A stretch of 64,000 bases of DNA, from assembly GCF_004795055.1 (NCBI RefSeq), contig NZ_SSBJ01000001.1, forward strand, positions 310,001 through 374,000. Direction: 5' to 3'. Origin of the DNA: Streptomyces sp. A1136 (GTDB lineage: Bacteria; Actinomycetota; Actinomycetes; Streptomycetales; Streptomycetaceae). The notes beneath the pieces are model-generated. The model did not search any database and was not told where the DNA came from. It saw only the letters and a program-made list of their open reading frames with translations. Position numbers and translations under genes: made by a program. Numbering within the stretch: the first letter of the stretch is position 1; the number at the start of each line of letters is the position of its first letter. Below, in pieces: positions 53,182 to 62,815 of the stretch.

Positions 53182-54252
53182 ATGACAGAGAAGACCACCG
53201 GTGCCAGCTACGCAGCAGCAGGTGTCGACATCGAAGCGGGAGACCGCGCCGTCGAGCTCATGAAGGAGTGGGTGAAGAAGACGCAGCGCCCCGAGGTCCT
53301 CGGCGGCCTCGGCGGTTTCGCCGGCCTCTTCGACGCCTCCGCCCTCAAGCGGTACGAGCGCCCCCTGCTCGCGTCCGCCACCGACGGCGTCGGCACCAAG
53401 GTGGACGTCGCCCGCCGGCTCGGCGTGTACGACACCATCGGCCACGACCTGGTCGCGATGGTCATGGACGACATCGTCGTCTGCGGCGCCGAGCCGCTCT
53501 TCATGACCGACTACATCTGCGTCGGCAAGGTGCACCCCGAGCGTGTCGCGGCCATCGTCAAGGGCATCGCCGAGGGCTGTGTCCTCGCGGGCTGCGCCCT
53601 GGTGGGCGGCGAGACCGCCGAGCACCCCGGCCTGCTGGGCCCGGACGACTTCGACGTGGCGGGCGCGGGCACCGGTGTGGTCGAGTACGACCGGCTGCTG
53701 GGCGCCGATCGCATCCGTACGGGTGACGCCGTCATCGCGATGGCCTCGTCCGGTCTTCACTCGAACGGGTACTCGCTCGTCCGCCACGTGCTCCTCGACC
53801 AGGCGAAGATGCCGTTGGAACAGCACGTCGACGAGCTCGGACGGACCCTCGGCGAAGAACTGCTGGAGCCGACCAAGATCTACTCGCTGGACTGCATGGC
53901 CCTCACCCGTACGGCCGAGGTCCACGCCTACTCGCACATCACGGGCGGCGGCCTCGCGGCCAACCTGGCCCGGGTGATCCCGGACCACCTGCACGCCACG
54001 GTGGACCGCTCGACGTGGGCCCCCGGCGCCATCTTCGACCTGGTCGGCAAGACCGGCCGGGTGGAGCAGCTGGAGCTGGAGAAGACCCTGAACATGGGCG
54101 TCGGCATGATGGCCGTCGTCCCGCAGGAGTCGGTGGACGTGGCCCTGACCGCGCTGGCCGACCGGGGCGTCGACGCCTGGGTCGCGGGCGAGATCCTGGA
54201 CCGCGGGAACCACGCCGAAGGCGCGACCCTCACAGGTTCCTACGCGAGCTGA
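53182..54252 (+). CDS. purM: AIR synthase
   Basis: The 356-residue enzyme closes the imidazole ring, turning FGAM to AIR. Motifs are LASATDGVGTKVDVARRLG, LVAMVMDDIVVCGAEPLF, LVGGETAEHPG and SHITGGGLAANLARV. The ATG at 53182 lacks a strong ribosome site. It follows purF on the same strand and is closed by a terminator. Confidence 0.97.
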   Translation: MTEKTTGASYAAAGVDIEAGDRAVELMKEWVKKTQRPEVLGGLGGFAGLFDASALKRYERPLLASATDGVGTKVDVARRLGVYDTIGHDLVAMVMDDIVVCGAEPLFMTDYICVGKVHPERVAAIVKGIAEGCVLAGCALVGGETAEHPGLLGPDDFDVAGAGTGVVEYDRLLGADRIRTGDAVIAMASSGLHSNGYSLVRHVLLDQAKMPLEQHVDELGRTLGEELLEPTKIYSLDCMALTRTAEVHAYSHITGGGLAANLARVIPDHLHATVDRSTWAPGAIFDLVGKTGRVEQLELEKTLNMGVGMMAVVPQESVDVALTALADRGVDAWVAGEILDRGNHAEGATLTGSYAS

Positions 54253-54260
54253 GCAGCACT

Positions 54261-54297
54261 GAAACCCGGTCCGGGGCGATGCCCTGGACCGGGTTTC
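54261..54297. terminator. Bidirectional terminator between purM and DUF3073
   Basis: A 12-base-pair stem (GAAACCCGGTCC and complement) with a 13-base loop lies between the convergent genes. Confidence 0.85.
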
Positions 54298-54346
54298 ACT
54301 ACTTCGAGTCGCTCAAGACTCTGAGCGGGTGCAGACGCGCTAGGCG

Positions 54347-54610
54347 TCAAGCGCCGCGACGGTGCGCCGACGGACCGGACTCTTCGTCCTCGTCCTCGTC
54401 GTCATCGCTGTTGTACAGCTCCGCGTACTTGGCGTACGGGTCGTCGTCGTCCAGATCGTCATCGACTTCGACCGGCGCGCTGATAGGCAGCGGCTCTGTC
54501 GGCGATGCGCCCAGCTCATTGGCCAGACGCGAGAGGTCAGTCCCGCCGCTGTTGTACTTCAGCTGGCGGGCGACCTTTGTCTGCTTGGCCTTGGCCCGGC
54601 CGCGCCCCAT
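54347..54610 (-). CDS. DUF3073 protein
   Basis: The 87-residue protein has a basic start (MGRGRAKAKQTKVARQLKY), a conserved core (LSRLANELG, then DPYAKYAELY) and a highly acidic tail (SDDDEDEDEESG). This basic-then-acidic layout is the DUF3073 family, restricted to actinobacteria and without known function; nucleic-acid contact is plausible. The ATG follows a GAGGGGG site. Confidence 0.88.
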   Translation of the reverse strand: MGRGRAKAKQTKVARQLKYNSGGTDLSRLANELGASPTEPLPISAPVEVDDDLDDDDPYAKYAELYNSDDDEDEDEESGPSAHRRGA

Positions 54611-54921
54611 GGCTCGACCCCCTCGGTGACGGGGCTCGACGGCCCCAGAGTCTGACACGCGTTCATGGTTCGGAGCGGGCTCTCCGTGAAGAGACCGTCC
54701 GTAGGGGTTCAACGGTACCTGCTTCCGCGGCCATACGGTACGCCGCCCGCATGACGCGCCCCGGTGCAGGACCAACGAGACACCCCGTACTCGCTGGTCA
54801 GCTGCGATATTAACCCGTTCCGGGCCGGCGACCCGCCGAAGCACAGTGAGTTCCGTCTCCCCCGCGCCCGGGGAGACCCTTCCGGCGCCGGCGGAAGGGT
54901 CCCCCCGGGGTGGCGGGAGGG

Positions 54922-56046
54922 TCAGACGGCCCGCGCGGCGCGGGCGTCCGACATGCGCTGCTCGGCGATCCGGTCGGCGGCCGCGGCCGGCGGGATGCCG
55001 TCCGCCTTCGCACGTGCGAATATGGCCAGCGTGGTGTCGAAGATCTTCGCCGCCTTGGCCTTGCAGCGGTCGAAGTCGAAACCGTGCAGCTCGTCCGCGA
55101 CCTGGATGACCCCGCCCGCGTTCACCACGTAGTCGGGGGCGTAGAGGATCCCGCGGTCCGCGAGGTCCTTCTCCACACCCGGGTGCGCCAGCTGGTTGTT
55201 CGCGGCGCCGCACACGACCTTGGCGGTCAGGACCGGCACCGACTCGTCGTTCAGGGCGCCGCCCAGCGCGCAGGGGGCGTAGATGTCCAGGCCCTCCACG
55301 CGGATCAGCGCGTCCGTGCCGGCGACGGCGGTGACCCGGCCCGCGTACTTCCCGCTGGCGTGCTTGTCGAGGATCGCCTGCACCGACTCCTGGCGGACAT
55401 CGGTGATCACGACCTCCGCGCCGTCCTCCAGCAGGTGCTCGACCAGGTGCTTGCCGACCTTGCCCACACCCGCGACGGCGACCTTGCGGCCGCGCAGCGT
55501 CGGGTCGCCCCACAGGTGCTGGGCGCTCGCGCGCATGCCCTGGAACACGCCGAAGGAGGTGAGCACCGAGGAGTCGCCGGCGCCGCCGTTCTCGGGGGAG
55601 CGCCCGGTCGCCCAGCGGGTCGCGCGGGCCACGACGTCCATGTCGGCGACGTACGTGCCGACGTCGCAGGCGGTCACGTAGCGACCGCCGAGGGAGTCCA
55701 CGAACCGGCCGTAGGCCAGCAGCAGTTCCTCGCTCTTGAGGGTGTCCGGGTCGCCGATGATCACGGCCTTGCCGCCGCCGTGGTCGAGACCGGCGAGGGC
55801 GTTCTTGTACGACATGCCGCGCGAGAGGTTCAGCGCGTCACGGACGGCTTCCTCGTCCGAGGCGTACGCGTGGAAGCGCGTACCGCCGAGGGCCGGGCCC
55901 AGGGCGGTGGAGTGGAGGGCGATGACGGCCTTGAGGCCCGTGGCTCGGTCCTGGCACAGCACGACTTGCTCGTGGCCGCCCTGTTCCGTACGGAACAGGG
56001 TGTGCAGGACGCCGTCGGTCATTTCGGTCACGGTGGTGACTCCCAT
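54922..56046 (-). CDS. vdh: Valine (branched-chain amino acid) dehydrogenase
   Basis: The 374-residue NAD-dependent dehydrogenase deaminates valine, leucine and related amino acids. The substrate site is [20 protein letters not shown], with the catalytic-lysine region [18 protein letters not shown]. The dinucleotide motif is GVGKVG in [17 protein letters not shown]. The C-terminal sequence [16 protein letters not shown] fits the Leu/Phe/Val family. In Streptomyces vdh supplies branched acyl-CoA precursors, and this position matches S. coelicolor vdh. The ATG is at 56044-56046. Confidence 0.93.
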   Translation of the reverse strand: MGVTTVTEMTDGVLHTLFRTEQGGHEQVVLCQDRATGLKAVIALHSTALGPALGGTRFHAYASDEEAVRDALNLSRGMSYKNALAGLDHGGGKAVIIGDPDTLKSEELLLAYGRFVDSLGGRYVTACDVGTYVADMDVVARATRWATGRSPENGGAGDSSVLTSFGVFQGMRASAQHLWGDPTLRGRKVAVAGVGKVGKHLVEHLLEDGAEVVITDVRQESVQAILDKHASGKYAGRVTAVAGTDALIRVEGLDIYAPCALGGALNDESVPVLTAKVVCGAANNQLAHPGVEKDLADRGILYAPDYVVNAGGVIQVADELHGFDFDRCKAKAAKIFDTTLAIFARAKADGIPPAAAADRIAEQRMSDARAARAV

Positions 56047-56226
56047 GGAAGAGATGCGGCGGAAAGACGCCCGCCCTGCGGGTGGGGGAGGGCGCGCTGG
56101 GAGCAGCGTAAGACCTGGGAGGCCGATGGGAACTCCCTGTCCGTAGATCGGAACACCTCCGGGTTACCGGCGATGCGGGGACCCTAGTCCGGAGTACGGC
56201 CGGGCGGGGCGGGGGAGTACGAGAGC

Positions 56227-57081
56227 GTGAGCGAATACCCCGACCGCCGACTGCCTTCCGCGCGCACCGGGCCGACCGTCCCGTACGCCTCCTACCTGCG
56301 AGTCTACGAGCCGTTGGCCGCCTTCCCCGTGGCCGAACGCGCGCACTGGGCGGGGTACGCCCGGCGCGGGCAAGCCCTCACGGCCCAGGACGAACTGCAC
56401 AGGTCGCTGGTGGACTTGGTCCGGGTGCCCGTCGTCGGGGTGCCGGCGCAGGAGAGCGGGGACGCCTTCACGGCGGAGCTGGACGGGGCGTTGCTGGTGT
56501 GCCCCTGGCGGACCCGGCTGCGCGGCTGGCTGGCGCTGCGGGAACTGGAGGCCGATTTCCCGCGCCCGGTGCTGGACGCGGCCCTGCCCCCGTCGGCCCG
56601 GCGCTCGGCGACCGCGGCGTACGAGGCCTGGCGCGAGCGGAACCCGGAGGGGCGCCCCTGGATCCGGACGGCGGTCTGGCAGGTCCCGCTGCGCTGGTTC
56701 GTGCTGGTGGCGGACGAGGAGCGGGAGTACCTGCCGGGCGAGCGGCTGCGTTACCGGACGCCGATGGTGCAGGCGCGGCGGCGCCTGGCGCGCGGGTTGC
56801 GGACGCTGCGGTCCGCCGAGGGGTACGGGTCGCTCGCGGAGGGGTTGGTGGAGGTCGGCAGTTGGCTGGAGGAGTTCCACCCGCGCTCGATGGTGGAGCT
56901 GGACTACGGCGGGCTGCCGCACGCGTTGTCGGAGGCCGGCCTGGCCGGTGACCACTCGGCCCGCGACATGGCGACGGGCCTCGCGGCGCTGCGGGCGGGG
57001 GACACGGAGGGCGCGGCCGAGGGGTTCGCGGATCTGGCCGAGCGCTGGAGGGCGGTGCGCGAGCGGCTCTTCGCCAACTAG
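56227..57081 (+). CDS. Conserved hypothetical protein next to vdh
   Basis: The 284-residue soluble protein starts with GTG 56227. It contains YASYLRVYEPLAAFPVAERA, ELDGALLVCPWRTRLRGWLA, WIRTAVWQVPLRWFVLV and EGLVEVGSWLEEFHPRSMVE. The middle looks alpha-helical, and no catalytic motif or membrane segment is evident. The same gene lies between vdh and bldC in other streptomycetes as I recall. Function unknown. Confidence 0.75.
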   Translation: MSEYPDRRLPSARTGPTVPYASYLRVYEPLAAFPVAERAHWAGYARRGQALTAQDELHRSLVDLVRVPVVGVPAQESGDAFTAELDGALLVCPWRTRLRGWLALRELEADFPRPVLDAALPPSARRSATAAYEAWRERNPEGRPWIRTAVWQVPLRWFVLVADEEREYLPGERLRYRTPMVQARRRLARGLRTLRSAEGYGSLAEGLVEVGSWLEEFHPRSMVELDYGGLPHALSEAGLAGDHSARDMATGLAALRAGDTEGAAEGFADLAERWRAVRERLFAN

Positions 57082-57762
57082 GACCCGACCGGCGGGTCGC
57101 CGGCGCCGCAGGACCGGCCGCGCGCGGGAACGTGGCTCGTGCCCGTTTCCGGGGGGCCGGCGAAGGGCCCCACAGGGCGTCCGGCCCGATCCCGGGGGCG
57201 GCATCTGCCGAACCGGCCCGGATTGTCCCTAGCGGAGGCCGCCGGGTCACCCGTATCGTCCGATCGGCCGTAAAACGCAGATCAGAGGCTTGATCGCGGC
57301 ATTTGGGTCTTTGTTCCAGGACCTACGTCCCGATCCGGGCCATTGACTCAAGCGTGACGGACCGCACTAACCACACCCTTGCGCCCTTCCCCTACCCTCG
57401 TGCCAAAATAGGACAAGGAGTCCGGGGAGGGTTCCTTCCACCCAACTTTGGGCGGAATGCTCGGTATTGCACTCTACGGGGGGTCTGACGACTCCTGATC
57501 GCTCTGTGACTGATCGTCACAGTGGGGTGACTGTCCGTTATGGGACGGTCCATCGGCTTCCGCCGCTGATGAACACCTCGGAGGGCAATTCCATCGGTTT
57601 GGCCGTCAAGGCTGGACAGATGGTGTAGTTGTAGTGCCGAGGACAAGCCGTTCGTCCTATAACCGACTCGGCCTGCGTATGTCCATTTCGGGCAACGTGG
57701 GCCAAGGTGCAGAATTTAGAGGAAAGAACCGAGATGGTTCGGTTCTCCCGAGGAGGCCGCTC
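57082..57762 (+). promoter_or_regulatory. Long bldC upstream region with palindrome and leader hairpin
   Basis: This 681-base stretch has no supported gene and becomes less GC-rich toward bldC. It contains a perfect inverted repeat CTGTGAC-TGATC-GTCACAG at 57504-57522. Close to the gene, an 8-base-pair hairpin (AGAACCGA, 57725-57732; TCGGTTCT, 57739-57746) sits just before the AGGAGG ribosome site at 57750-57755. A TATAAC box lies near 57658. Regulated transcription and possibly translation of bldC is suggested. Confidence 0.55.
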
Positions 57763-57969
57763 ATGACCGCTCGCACCCCTGATGCCGAGCCGCTGCTGAC
57801 CCCGGCTGAGGTTGCCACGATGTTCCGCGTGGACCCGAAGACGGTCACCCGCTGGGCCAAGGCTGGCAAGCTCACGTCCATCCGCACCCTGGGTGGACAC
57901 CGCCGTTATCGCGAGGCTGAGGTCCGCGCACTGCTCGCGGGAATTCCGCAGCAGCGCAGCGAGGCCTGA
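57763..57969 (+). CDS. bldC: Developmental regulator BldC (MerR-like DNA-binding protein)
   Basis: The 68-residue single-domain protein has a winged helix-turn-helix of the MerR class without an effector domain: LLTPAEVATMFRVDPKTVTR, then WAKAGKLTSIRTLGGHRRYR and EAEVRALL. In Streptomyces BldC binds head-to-tail on direct repeats and holds back entry into sporulation. Length and sequence fit exactly. A strong AGGAGG site precedes the ATG. Confidence 0.97.
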   Translation: MTARTPDAEPLLTPAEVATMFRVDPKTVTRWAKAGKLTSIRTLGGHRRYREAEVRALLAGIPQQRSEA

Positions 57970-58147
57970 GGCTCGCGGCACCACCCCATTTTTTTTGGGG
58001 ACACTCCCGGCTGACGGCCGGGGGAGGGCGTGAACCGGATCCCCCAATCCGAGGAAACCCACAAGGCTTCAAACGGCGGGACCTGCCCCAACAGGTTCTC
58101 GTTGTTCGATCGCGCTGGACTCCGCCGGGTCCAGCGCGATCTTTTTT
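57970..58147 (+). ncRNA. bldC 3' region with two hairpins; possible small RNA
   Basis: After the bldC stop comes CCCC-ATTTTTTTT-GGGG (57984-58000), then a GC hairpin near 58003-58027. At 58108-58141 an excellent intrinsic terminator follows (GATCGCGCTGGAC stem, 13 base pairs, then TTTTTT at 58142-58147). This is the only terminator in the window with a perfect long T run. It may end the bldC mRNA or a separate small transcript from within 58000-58100. Confidence 0.5.
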
Positions 58148-58557
58148 ATGCCCGGAAGGGGATTCGAATCGCCGGCGCCCCGGGGTCGTGCCGAGCGGGT
58201 GCCATTGCACATATTAAATTGAGTCGGCATATGGGTGCGATAAATGTGGGACTCGCGAAAACTCGTATGGTGACACCCGTCACATCTGATGACTCTGGTG
58301 CATCCGGCAATGCGCCCGCAAGGGGACGTGTCGCACCCGCGGTTCACGCGAAGGAGGGATTCGGGAGCGCGCCCGGGTCTTTCCGCCCCCGCTACGCCGC
58401 ACGCGCCCCAGGAGGACCTGTACGGCCCCGTGGGCGCCCGAGACTCACGGTCGGCCCCCGGGAGCGCCCACGCGGCCGCCGAGGGCGACTCGCGCCGGGA
58501 CGACCGGACAGGGCACGGGCGCGGCGCACGGCACGCGGCACGCATCCGACAACGCGT
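58148..58557. other. Gene-free, locally AT-rich interval
   Basis: No gene is supported. The part around 58200-58300 contains ACATATTAAATTGAG, GCATATGG and GCGATAAATG, far richer in A/T than anything nearby. An inverted repeat GTGAC-ACCC-GTCAC lies at 58270-58283. The right half returns to normal GC content. Possible promoter or nucleoid-protein binding region. Confidence 0.55.
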
Positions 58558-58590
58558 CAGGGCCCGCATCCCTGGGGGATGCGGGCCCTG
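58558..58590 (-). terminator. Terminator after tRNA-Asp
   Basis: A 15-base-pair perfect stem (CAGGGCCCGCATCCC and complement, loop TGG) starts ten bases past the tRNA 3' end. Confidence 0.88.
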
Positions 58591-58599
58591 ACGTTTCTG

Positions 58600-58673
58600 C
58601 GAACCTGACGGGACTTGAACCCGCGACCTCCACCTTGACAGGGTGGCGAGCTAACCAACTGCTCCACAGGTCC
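58600..58673 (-). tRNA. tRNA-Asp(GUC)
   Basis: On the minus strand the acceptor GGACCTG pairs with CAGGTTC (one G-U pair), and the discriminator is G. Anticodon loop CTGTCAA gives GUC (complement of 58637-58639). D-loop with GG and T-loop GTTCAAGTC are canonical. Confidence 0.95.
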
Positions 58674-58743
58674 TCGATGCGACCACCCGTCGGGCGGCTG
58701 CGAATCAGACTGTACAGCAGCTCAGGGGGTGCAGTCGAACCGA

Positions 58744-61700
58744 TCACGGGGCCGCGGCGTCCACCGCCTTCACGATCCGCTTGTCGGAGATCGGGTACGC
58801 CGTGCCGAGCGCGTGCGCGAAGTAGCTGACGCGCAGTTCCTCGATCATCCAGCGGATCTCGGTGACCGCCTCGGGCACCGGGCGGCCCTTCGGCAACTGC
58901 TCCAGCAGCCACAGGTACTCGTCCCGCATCTCGTGGACCTTCTCCATGCGGGTCGTGTCCCGCTGGACCCCCGTGGGCATCTGCTGGAGCCGCCGGTCGA
59001 TCGCCATCAGGTACCGCATCAGGTCGGGCAGCCGCCGCAGCCCCGTCAGCGTCACGAAGCCGGCCGGCATCAACTCGGCCAGTTGCGCCTTCACGTCCTG
59101 GACGTTCGCCATCAGAGCCAGGCTGTTGGTCGACTTCACCCGCCGCTCGCAGGCCTGCCAGGCGGCCAGGATCTGCTGCACCTGCCCGACGGTCCGTACG
59201 GTCGTGTCCACCAGATCGGCCCGTACCGCGTCGAACAGCTTCCGGAAGCCGGCCTCGTCCCATGCCGGGCCCCCGTGGTCGGCGATCAGCTTGTCCGTCG
59301 CGGCCGTCGCGCAGTCGTCGAACAGTGCCTGGATGGAACCGTGCGGGTTGCGCGACAGGGCCAGCTTCTGCTGGTTGGTCAGCTTGTCCGAGGCGAACTT
59401 CGCCGGATTGACCGGGATGCCCAGGAGGATCAACTTCCGCGTGCCGAGCCACATCGCGCGCTGCTGCTCGGCCTCGGTGTCGAAGAGCCGTACGGACACG
59501 CTCTCGCCGGCGTCCACCAGCGCCGGATACGCCTTCACCGGCTGACCGGCGCGCCGGGTCTCGAAGACCTTGCTGAGCGTGCCGATCGTCCAGTCCGTCA
59601 GACCGGTCCGCTCCACCGACTCCCCGCCCGCCCGCTCGGCGGTGGCCGCGGCGGCCTGGGACAGGGCCTGGCGGGCCTTCGGCCGCAACTGGAGGCGCAG
59701 CGCCTCCAGGTCCTTGGCCTCGGCCAGCTTCTTGCGCCGCTCGTCGACGATCCGGAAGGTGATCTTCAGGTGGTCCGGGACCCGACCCAGGTCGAAGTCC
59801 TCGGCCGAGACCGGCACCCCGACCATCCGGTGCAGCTCGCGCGCCAGTGTCACGTGCAGCGGCTCCTGGAGGGGCCGCGCCGTCGCCAGGAAACGGGCCG
59901 CGAAGTTCGGCGCGGGCACGTAGTGGCGGCGGATCGGCTTGGGCAGCGAGCGGATCAACTCGGTGACGACCTCTTCGCGCAGGCCCGGGATCTGCCAGTC
60001 GAAGCCCTCGTCGGTGACCTGGTTCAGCACCTGGAGCGGGATGTGCACGGTCACGCCGTCCGCGTCCGCGCCCGGTTCGAACTGGTAGGTCACCCGGAAC
60101 TTCAGCGGCCCCTGCCGCCAGGTGTCCGGGTAGTCGGCCTTGGTGACCCCGGCCGCCTTCTCGGTCAGCAGCATCTCGCGCTCGAAGTCGAGGAGTTCGG
60201 GCTCCTCGCGCTTCTTGTGCTTCCACCAGGAGTCGAAGTGCGCCCCGGAGACCACGTGGTCGGGGATGCGCTGGTCGTAGAAGTCGAACAGGGTCTCGTC
60301 GTCCACGACGATGTCCCGGCGCCGGGCCCGGTTCTCCAGCTCCTCCACCTCGGTGAGGAGCTTGCGGTTGTCGGCGTAGAACTTGTGGTGGGTCCGCCAG
60401 TCGCCCTCGACCAGCGCGTTGCGGATGAACAGCTCCCGCGAGACCTCGGGATCGATCCGGCCGTAGTTGATCTTGCGCTGGGCGACGATCGGCACGCCGT
60501 ACAGCGTGACCTTCTCGTACGCCATCACGGCGGCCTGGTCCTTCTCCCAGTGCGGCTCGCTGTACGTGCGCTTGATCAGGTGCTGGGCGAGCGGCTCCAC
60601 CCACTCCGGCTCCACCTTGGCGTTCACCCGCGCCCAGAGCCGCGACGTCTCGACCAGCTCCGCCGACATCAGGAACCTCGGCTGTTTCTTGAACAGCGCC
60701 GAGCCCGGGAAGACGGCGAACTTGGCACCCCGGGCACCGAGGTACTCGTTCTTGTCGGTGTCCTTGAGCCCGATGTGCGAGAGCAGTCCCGCCAGCAGCG
60801 AGACGTGGACGTTCTGTTCGGGGGCGTCGGCGTCGTTGACGTGGATGCCCATCGTCTTGGCGACCGTACGCAGCTGCGAGTAGATGTCCTGCCACTCGCG
60901 GATGCGCAGGAAGTTCAGGTACTCCTGCTTGCACATCCGGCGGAAGGACGACGAGCCGCGCTCCTTCTGCTGCTCGCGGACGTAGCGCCACATGTTCAGG
61001 AACGACAGGAAGTCGCTCGTCTCGTCCTTGAAGCGGGCGTGGTTCTGGTCCGCCTGCGTCTGCTTGTCGGAGGGCCGCTCGCGCGGGTCCTGGATGGACA
61101 GGGCCGCCGCGATCACCATGACCTCGCGGACGCAGTTGTTCTTGTCCGCCTCGACGACCATGCGCGCCAGGCGCGGGTCGACCGGGAGCTGGGAGAGCTG
61201 GCGGCCCATCGGCGTGAGCCGCTTGCGGGCGTCCTTCTCGGACGGGTCCAGCGCGCCGAGTTCCTGGAGGAGCTGCACGCCGTCGCGGATGTTGCGGTGG
61301 TCCGGCGGGTCGATGAAGGGGAACTTCTCGATCTCGCCGAGGCCGGCCGCGGTCATCTGCAGGATGACGGAGGCCAGGTTGGTGCGCAGGATCTCGGCGT
61401 CCGTGAACTCCGGGCGGGCCTCGAAATCGTCCTCGGAGTAGAGCCGGATGCAGATGCCGTCGCTGGTACGGCCGCAGCGGCCCTTGCGCTGGTTGGCGCT
61501 GGCCTGCGAGATCCGCTCGATGGGCAGCCGCTGCACCTTGGTGCGGTGGCTGTAGCGGGAGATCCGCGCGGTGCCCGGGTCGATCACGTACTTGATGCCG
61601 GGCACGGTCAGCGAGGTCTCGGCGACGTTCGTGGCCAGGACGATCCGGCGGCCCGTGTGCTGCTGGAAGACGCGGTGCTGCTCGGCGTGCGAGAGGCGGG

Positions 61701-62697
61701 CGTAGAGGGGGAGGACCTCGGTGCCGTGCCCGGGAGCGGCTCCGCCGCGGGGAAGGAGCCGTTTGTTCAGGGCGTCCGCCGTGTCGCGGATCTCCCGCTC
61801 GCCGGAGAGGAACACCAGGATGTCGCCCGGGCCCTCCGCCTGGAGTTCGTCCACGGCCTCGCAGATCGCGGTGATCTGGTCGCGGTCGGCGTCCTCGTCC
61901 TCGGTTCCCCCTTCGAGCAGGGGCCGGTAGCGCACCTCCACCGGATACGTCCGACCGCTGACCTCGACGATCGGCGCGTCCCCGAAGTGCCGGGAGAACC
62001 GCTGCGGATCGATGGTCGCCGAAGTGATCACGACCTTGAGGTCGGGGCGCTTCGGCAGCAGCTGGGAGAGGTAGCCCAGCAGGAAGTCGATGTTCAGGGA
62101 CCGCTCGTGCGCCTCGTCGATGATGATCGTGTCGTAGGCGCGCAGCTCACGGTCCGTCTGGATCTCGGCGAGCAGGATGCCGTCCGTCATCAGCTTCACG
62201 AACGTGGCGTCCTGGTCGACCTGGTCGGTGAACCGGACCTTCCAGCCGACGGTCTGCCCGATCTCGGACTTCAGCTCCTCGGCGATGCGCTCCGCGACCG
62301 TGCGGGCGGCGATCCGGCGGGGCTGGGTGTGGCCGATCATGCCCCGTACGCCGCGGCCGAGCTCCATGCAGATCTTGGGGATCTGCGTGGTCTTGCCGGA
62401 GCCGGTCTCGCCGGCGACGATCACGACCTGGTGGTCGCGTATCGCCTCGGCGATCTCGTCCTTCTTCTGGCTGACGGGCAGGTTCTCGGGATACGTGACC
62501 ATAGGTCTGCGCGAGGCGCGGCCGGCCAGACGCGCGGCGGCCTTCTCGGCCTCCGCGGCGATCTCGTCGAGCACGGCCTGCTTGGCCTCGGGCTTGCGGA
62601 TACGGCGGGCGCCTTCGAGGCGGCGGCCGAGGCGGTGCGCGTCACGGAGGGAGATCTCACCGAGAAGCGTCTGCAGGGCGGCGAAGGAAGTAGACAT
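58744..62697 (-). CDS. hrpA: ATP-dependent RNA helicase HrpA
   Basis: The 1317-residue DEAH-box helicase has motif I GETGSGKTTQIPK (near residue 93), motif II DEAHERS and motif III SATID. Motif IV-VI segments include ATNVAETSLTVPG and QRKGRCGRTSDGICIRLYS. The HA2/OB-fold region follows, then a long C-terminal DUF3418 part (about 750-1317). The length is typical of bacterial HrpA. It unwinds RNA, for example on stalled ribosomes. The ATG is at 62695-62697; the gene ends about 70 bases before tRNA-Asp. Confidence 0.96.
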   Translation of the reverse strand: MSTSFAALQTLLGEISLRDAHRLGRRLEGARRIRKPEAKQAVLDEIAAEAEKAAARLAGRASRRPMVTYPENLPVSQKKDEIAEAIRDHQVVIVAGETGSGKTTQIPKICMELGRGVRGMIGHTQPRRIAARTVAERIAEELKSEIGQTVGWKVRFTDQVDQDATFVKLMTDGILLAEIQTDRELRAYDTIIIDEAHERSLNIDFLLGYLSQLLPKRPDLKVVITSATIDPQRFSRHFGDAPIVEVSGRTYPVEVRYRPLLEGGTEDEDADRDQITAICEAVDELQAEGPGDILVFLSGEREIRDTADALNKRLLPRGGAAPGHGTEVLPLYARLSHAEQHRVFQQHTGRRIVLATNVAETSLTVPGIKYVIDPGTARISRYSHRTKVQRLPIERISQASANQRKGRCGRTSDGICIRLYSEDDFEARPEFTDAEILRTNLASVILQMTAAGLGEIEKFPFIDPPDHRNIRDGVQLLQELGALDPSEKDARKRLTPMGRQLSQLPVDPRLARMVVEADKNNCVREVMVIAAALSIQDPRERPSDKQTQADQNHARFKDETSDFLSFLNMWRYVREQQKERGSSSFRRMCKQEYLNFLRIREWQDIYSQLRTVAKTMGIHVNDADAPEQNVHVSLLAGLLSHIGLKDTDKNEYLGARGAKFAVFPGSALFKKQPRFLMSAELVETSRLWARVNAKVEPEWVEPLAQHLIKRTYSEPHWEKDQAAVMAYEKVTLYGVPIVAQRKINYGRIDPEVSRELFIRNALVEGDWRTHHKFYADNRKLLTEVEELENRARRRDIVVDDETLFDFYDQRIPDHVVSGAHFDSWWKHKKREEPELLDFEREMLLTEKAAGVTKADYPDTWRQGPLKFRVTYQFEPGADADGVTVHIPLQVLNQVTDEGFDWQIPGLREEVVTELIRSLPKPIRRHYVPAPNFAARFLATARPLQEPLHVTLARELHRMVGVPVSAEDFDLGRVPDHLKITFRIVDERRKKLAEAKDLEALRLQLRPKARQALSQAAAATAERAGGESVERTGLTDWTIGTLSKVFETRRAGQPVKAYPALVDAGESVSVRLFDTEAEQQRAMWLGTRKLILLGIPVNPAKFASDKLTNQQKLALSRNPHGSIQALFDDCATAATDKLIADHGGPAWDEAGFRKLFDAVRADLVDTTVRTVGQVQQILAAWQACERRVKSTNSLALMANVQDVKAQLAELMPAGFVTLTGLRRLPDLMRYLMAIDRRLQQMPTGVQRDTTRMEKVHEMRDEYLWLLEQLPKGRPVPEAVTEIRWMIEELRVSYFAHALGTAYPISDKRIVKAVDAAAP

Positions 62698-62815
62698 ACC
62701 TGATCGAGGATCTCACCCGGGAGCGTCGGGTGGCGAACGCATTTGTCGCACCTACCCGTACCATTTCGGGACGAGATCACCTTAAACCGCCCGTCCTGTG
62801 AGTGAGAGGCCCGCC

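Noticed and set aside
57504..57522. CRP-type site at the bldC palindrome
   Set aside because: TGTGA and TCACA are separated by seven bases, not the six of the CRP consensus, so I report it only as an unassigned palindrome.
58729..62703. A 1324-codon open frame antisense to hrpA
   Set aside because: It mirrors the helicase gene in a high-GC genome, where antisense frames stay open; it has no family motifs and is rich in His/Arg/Val typical of shadow translation.
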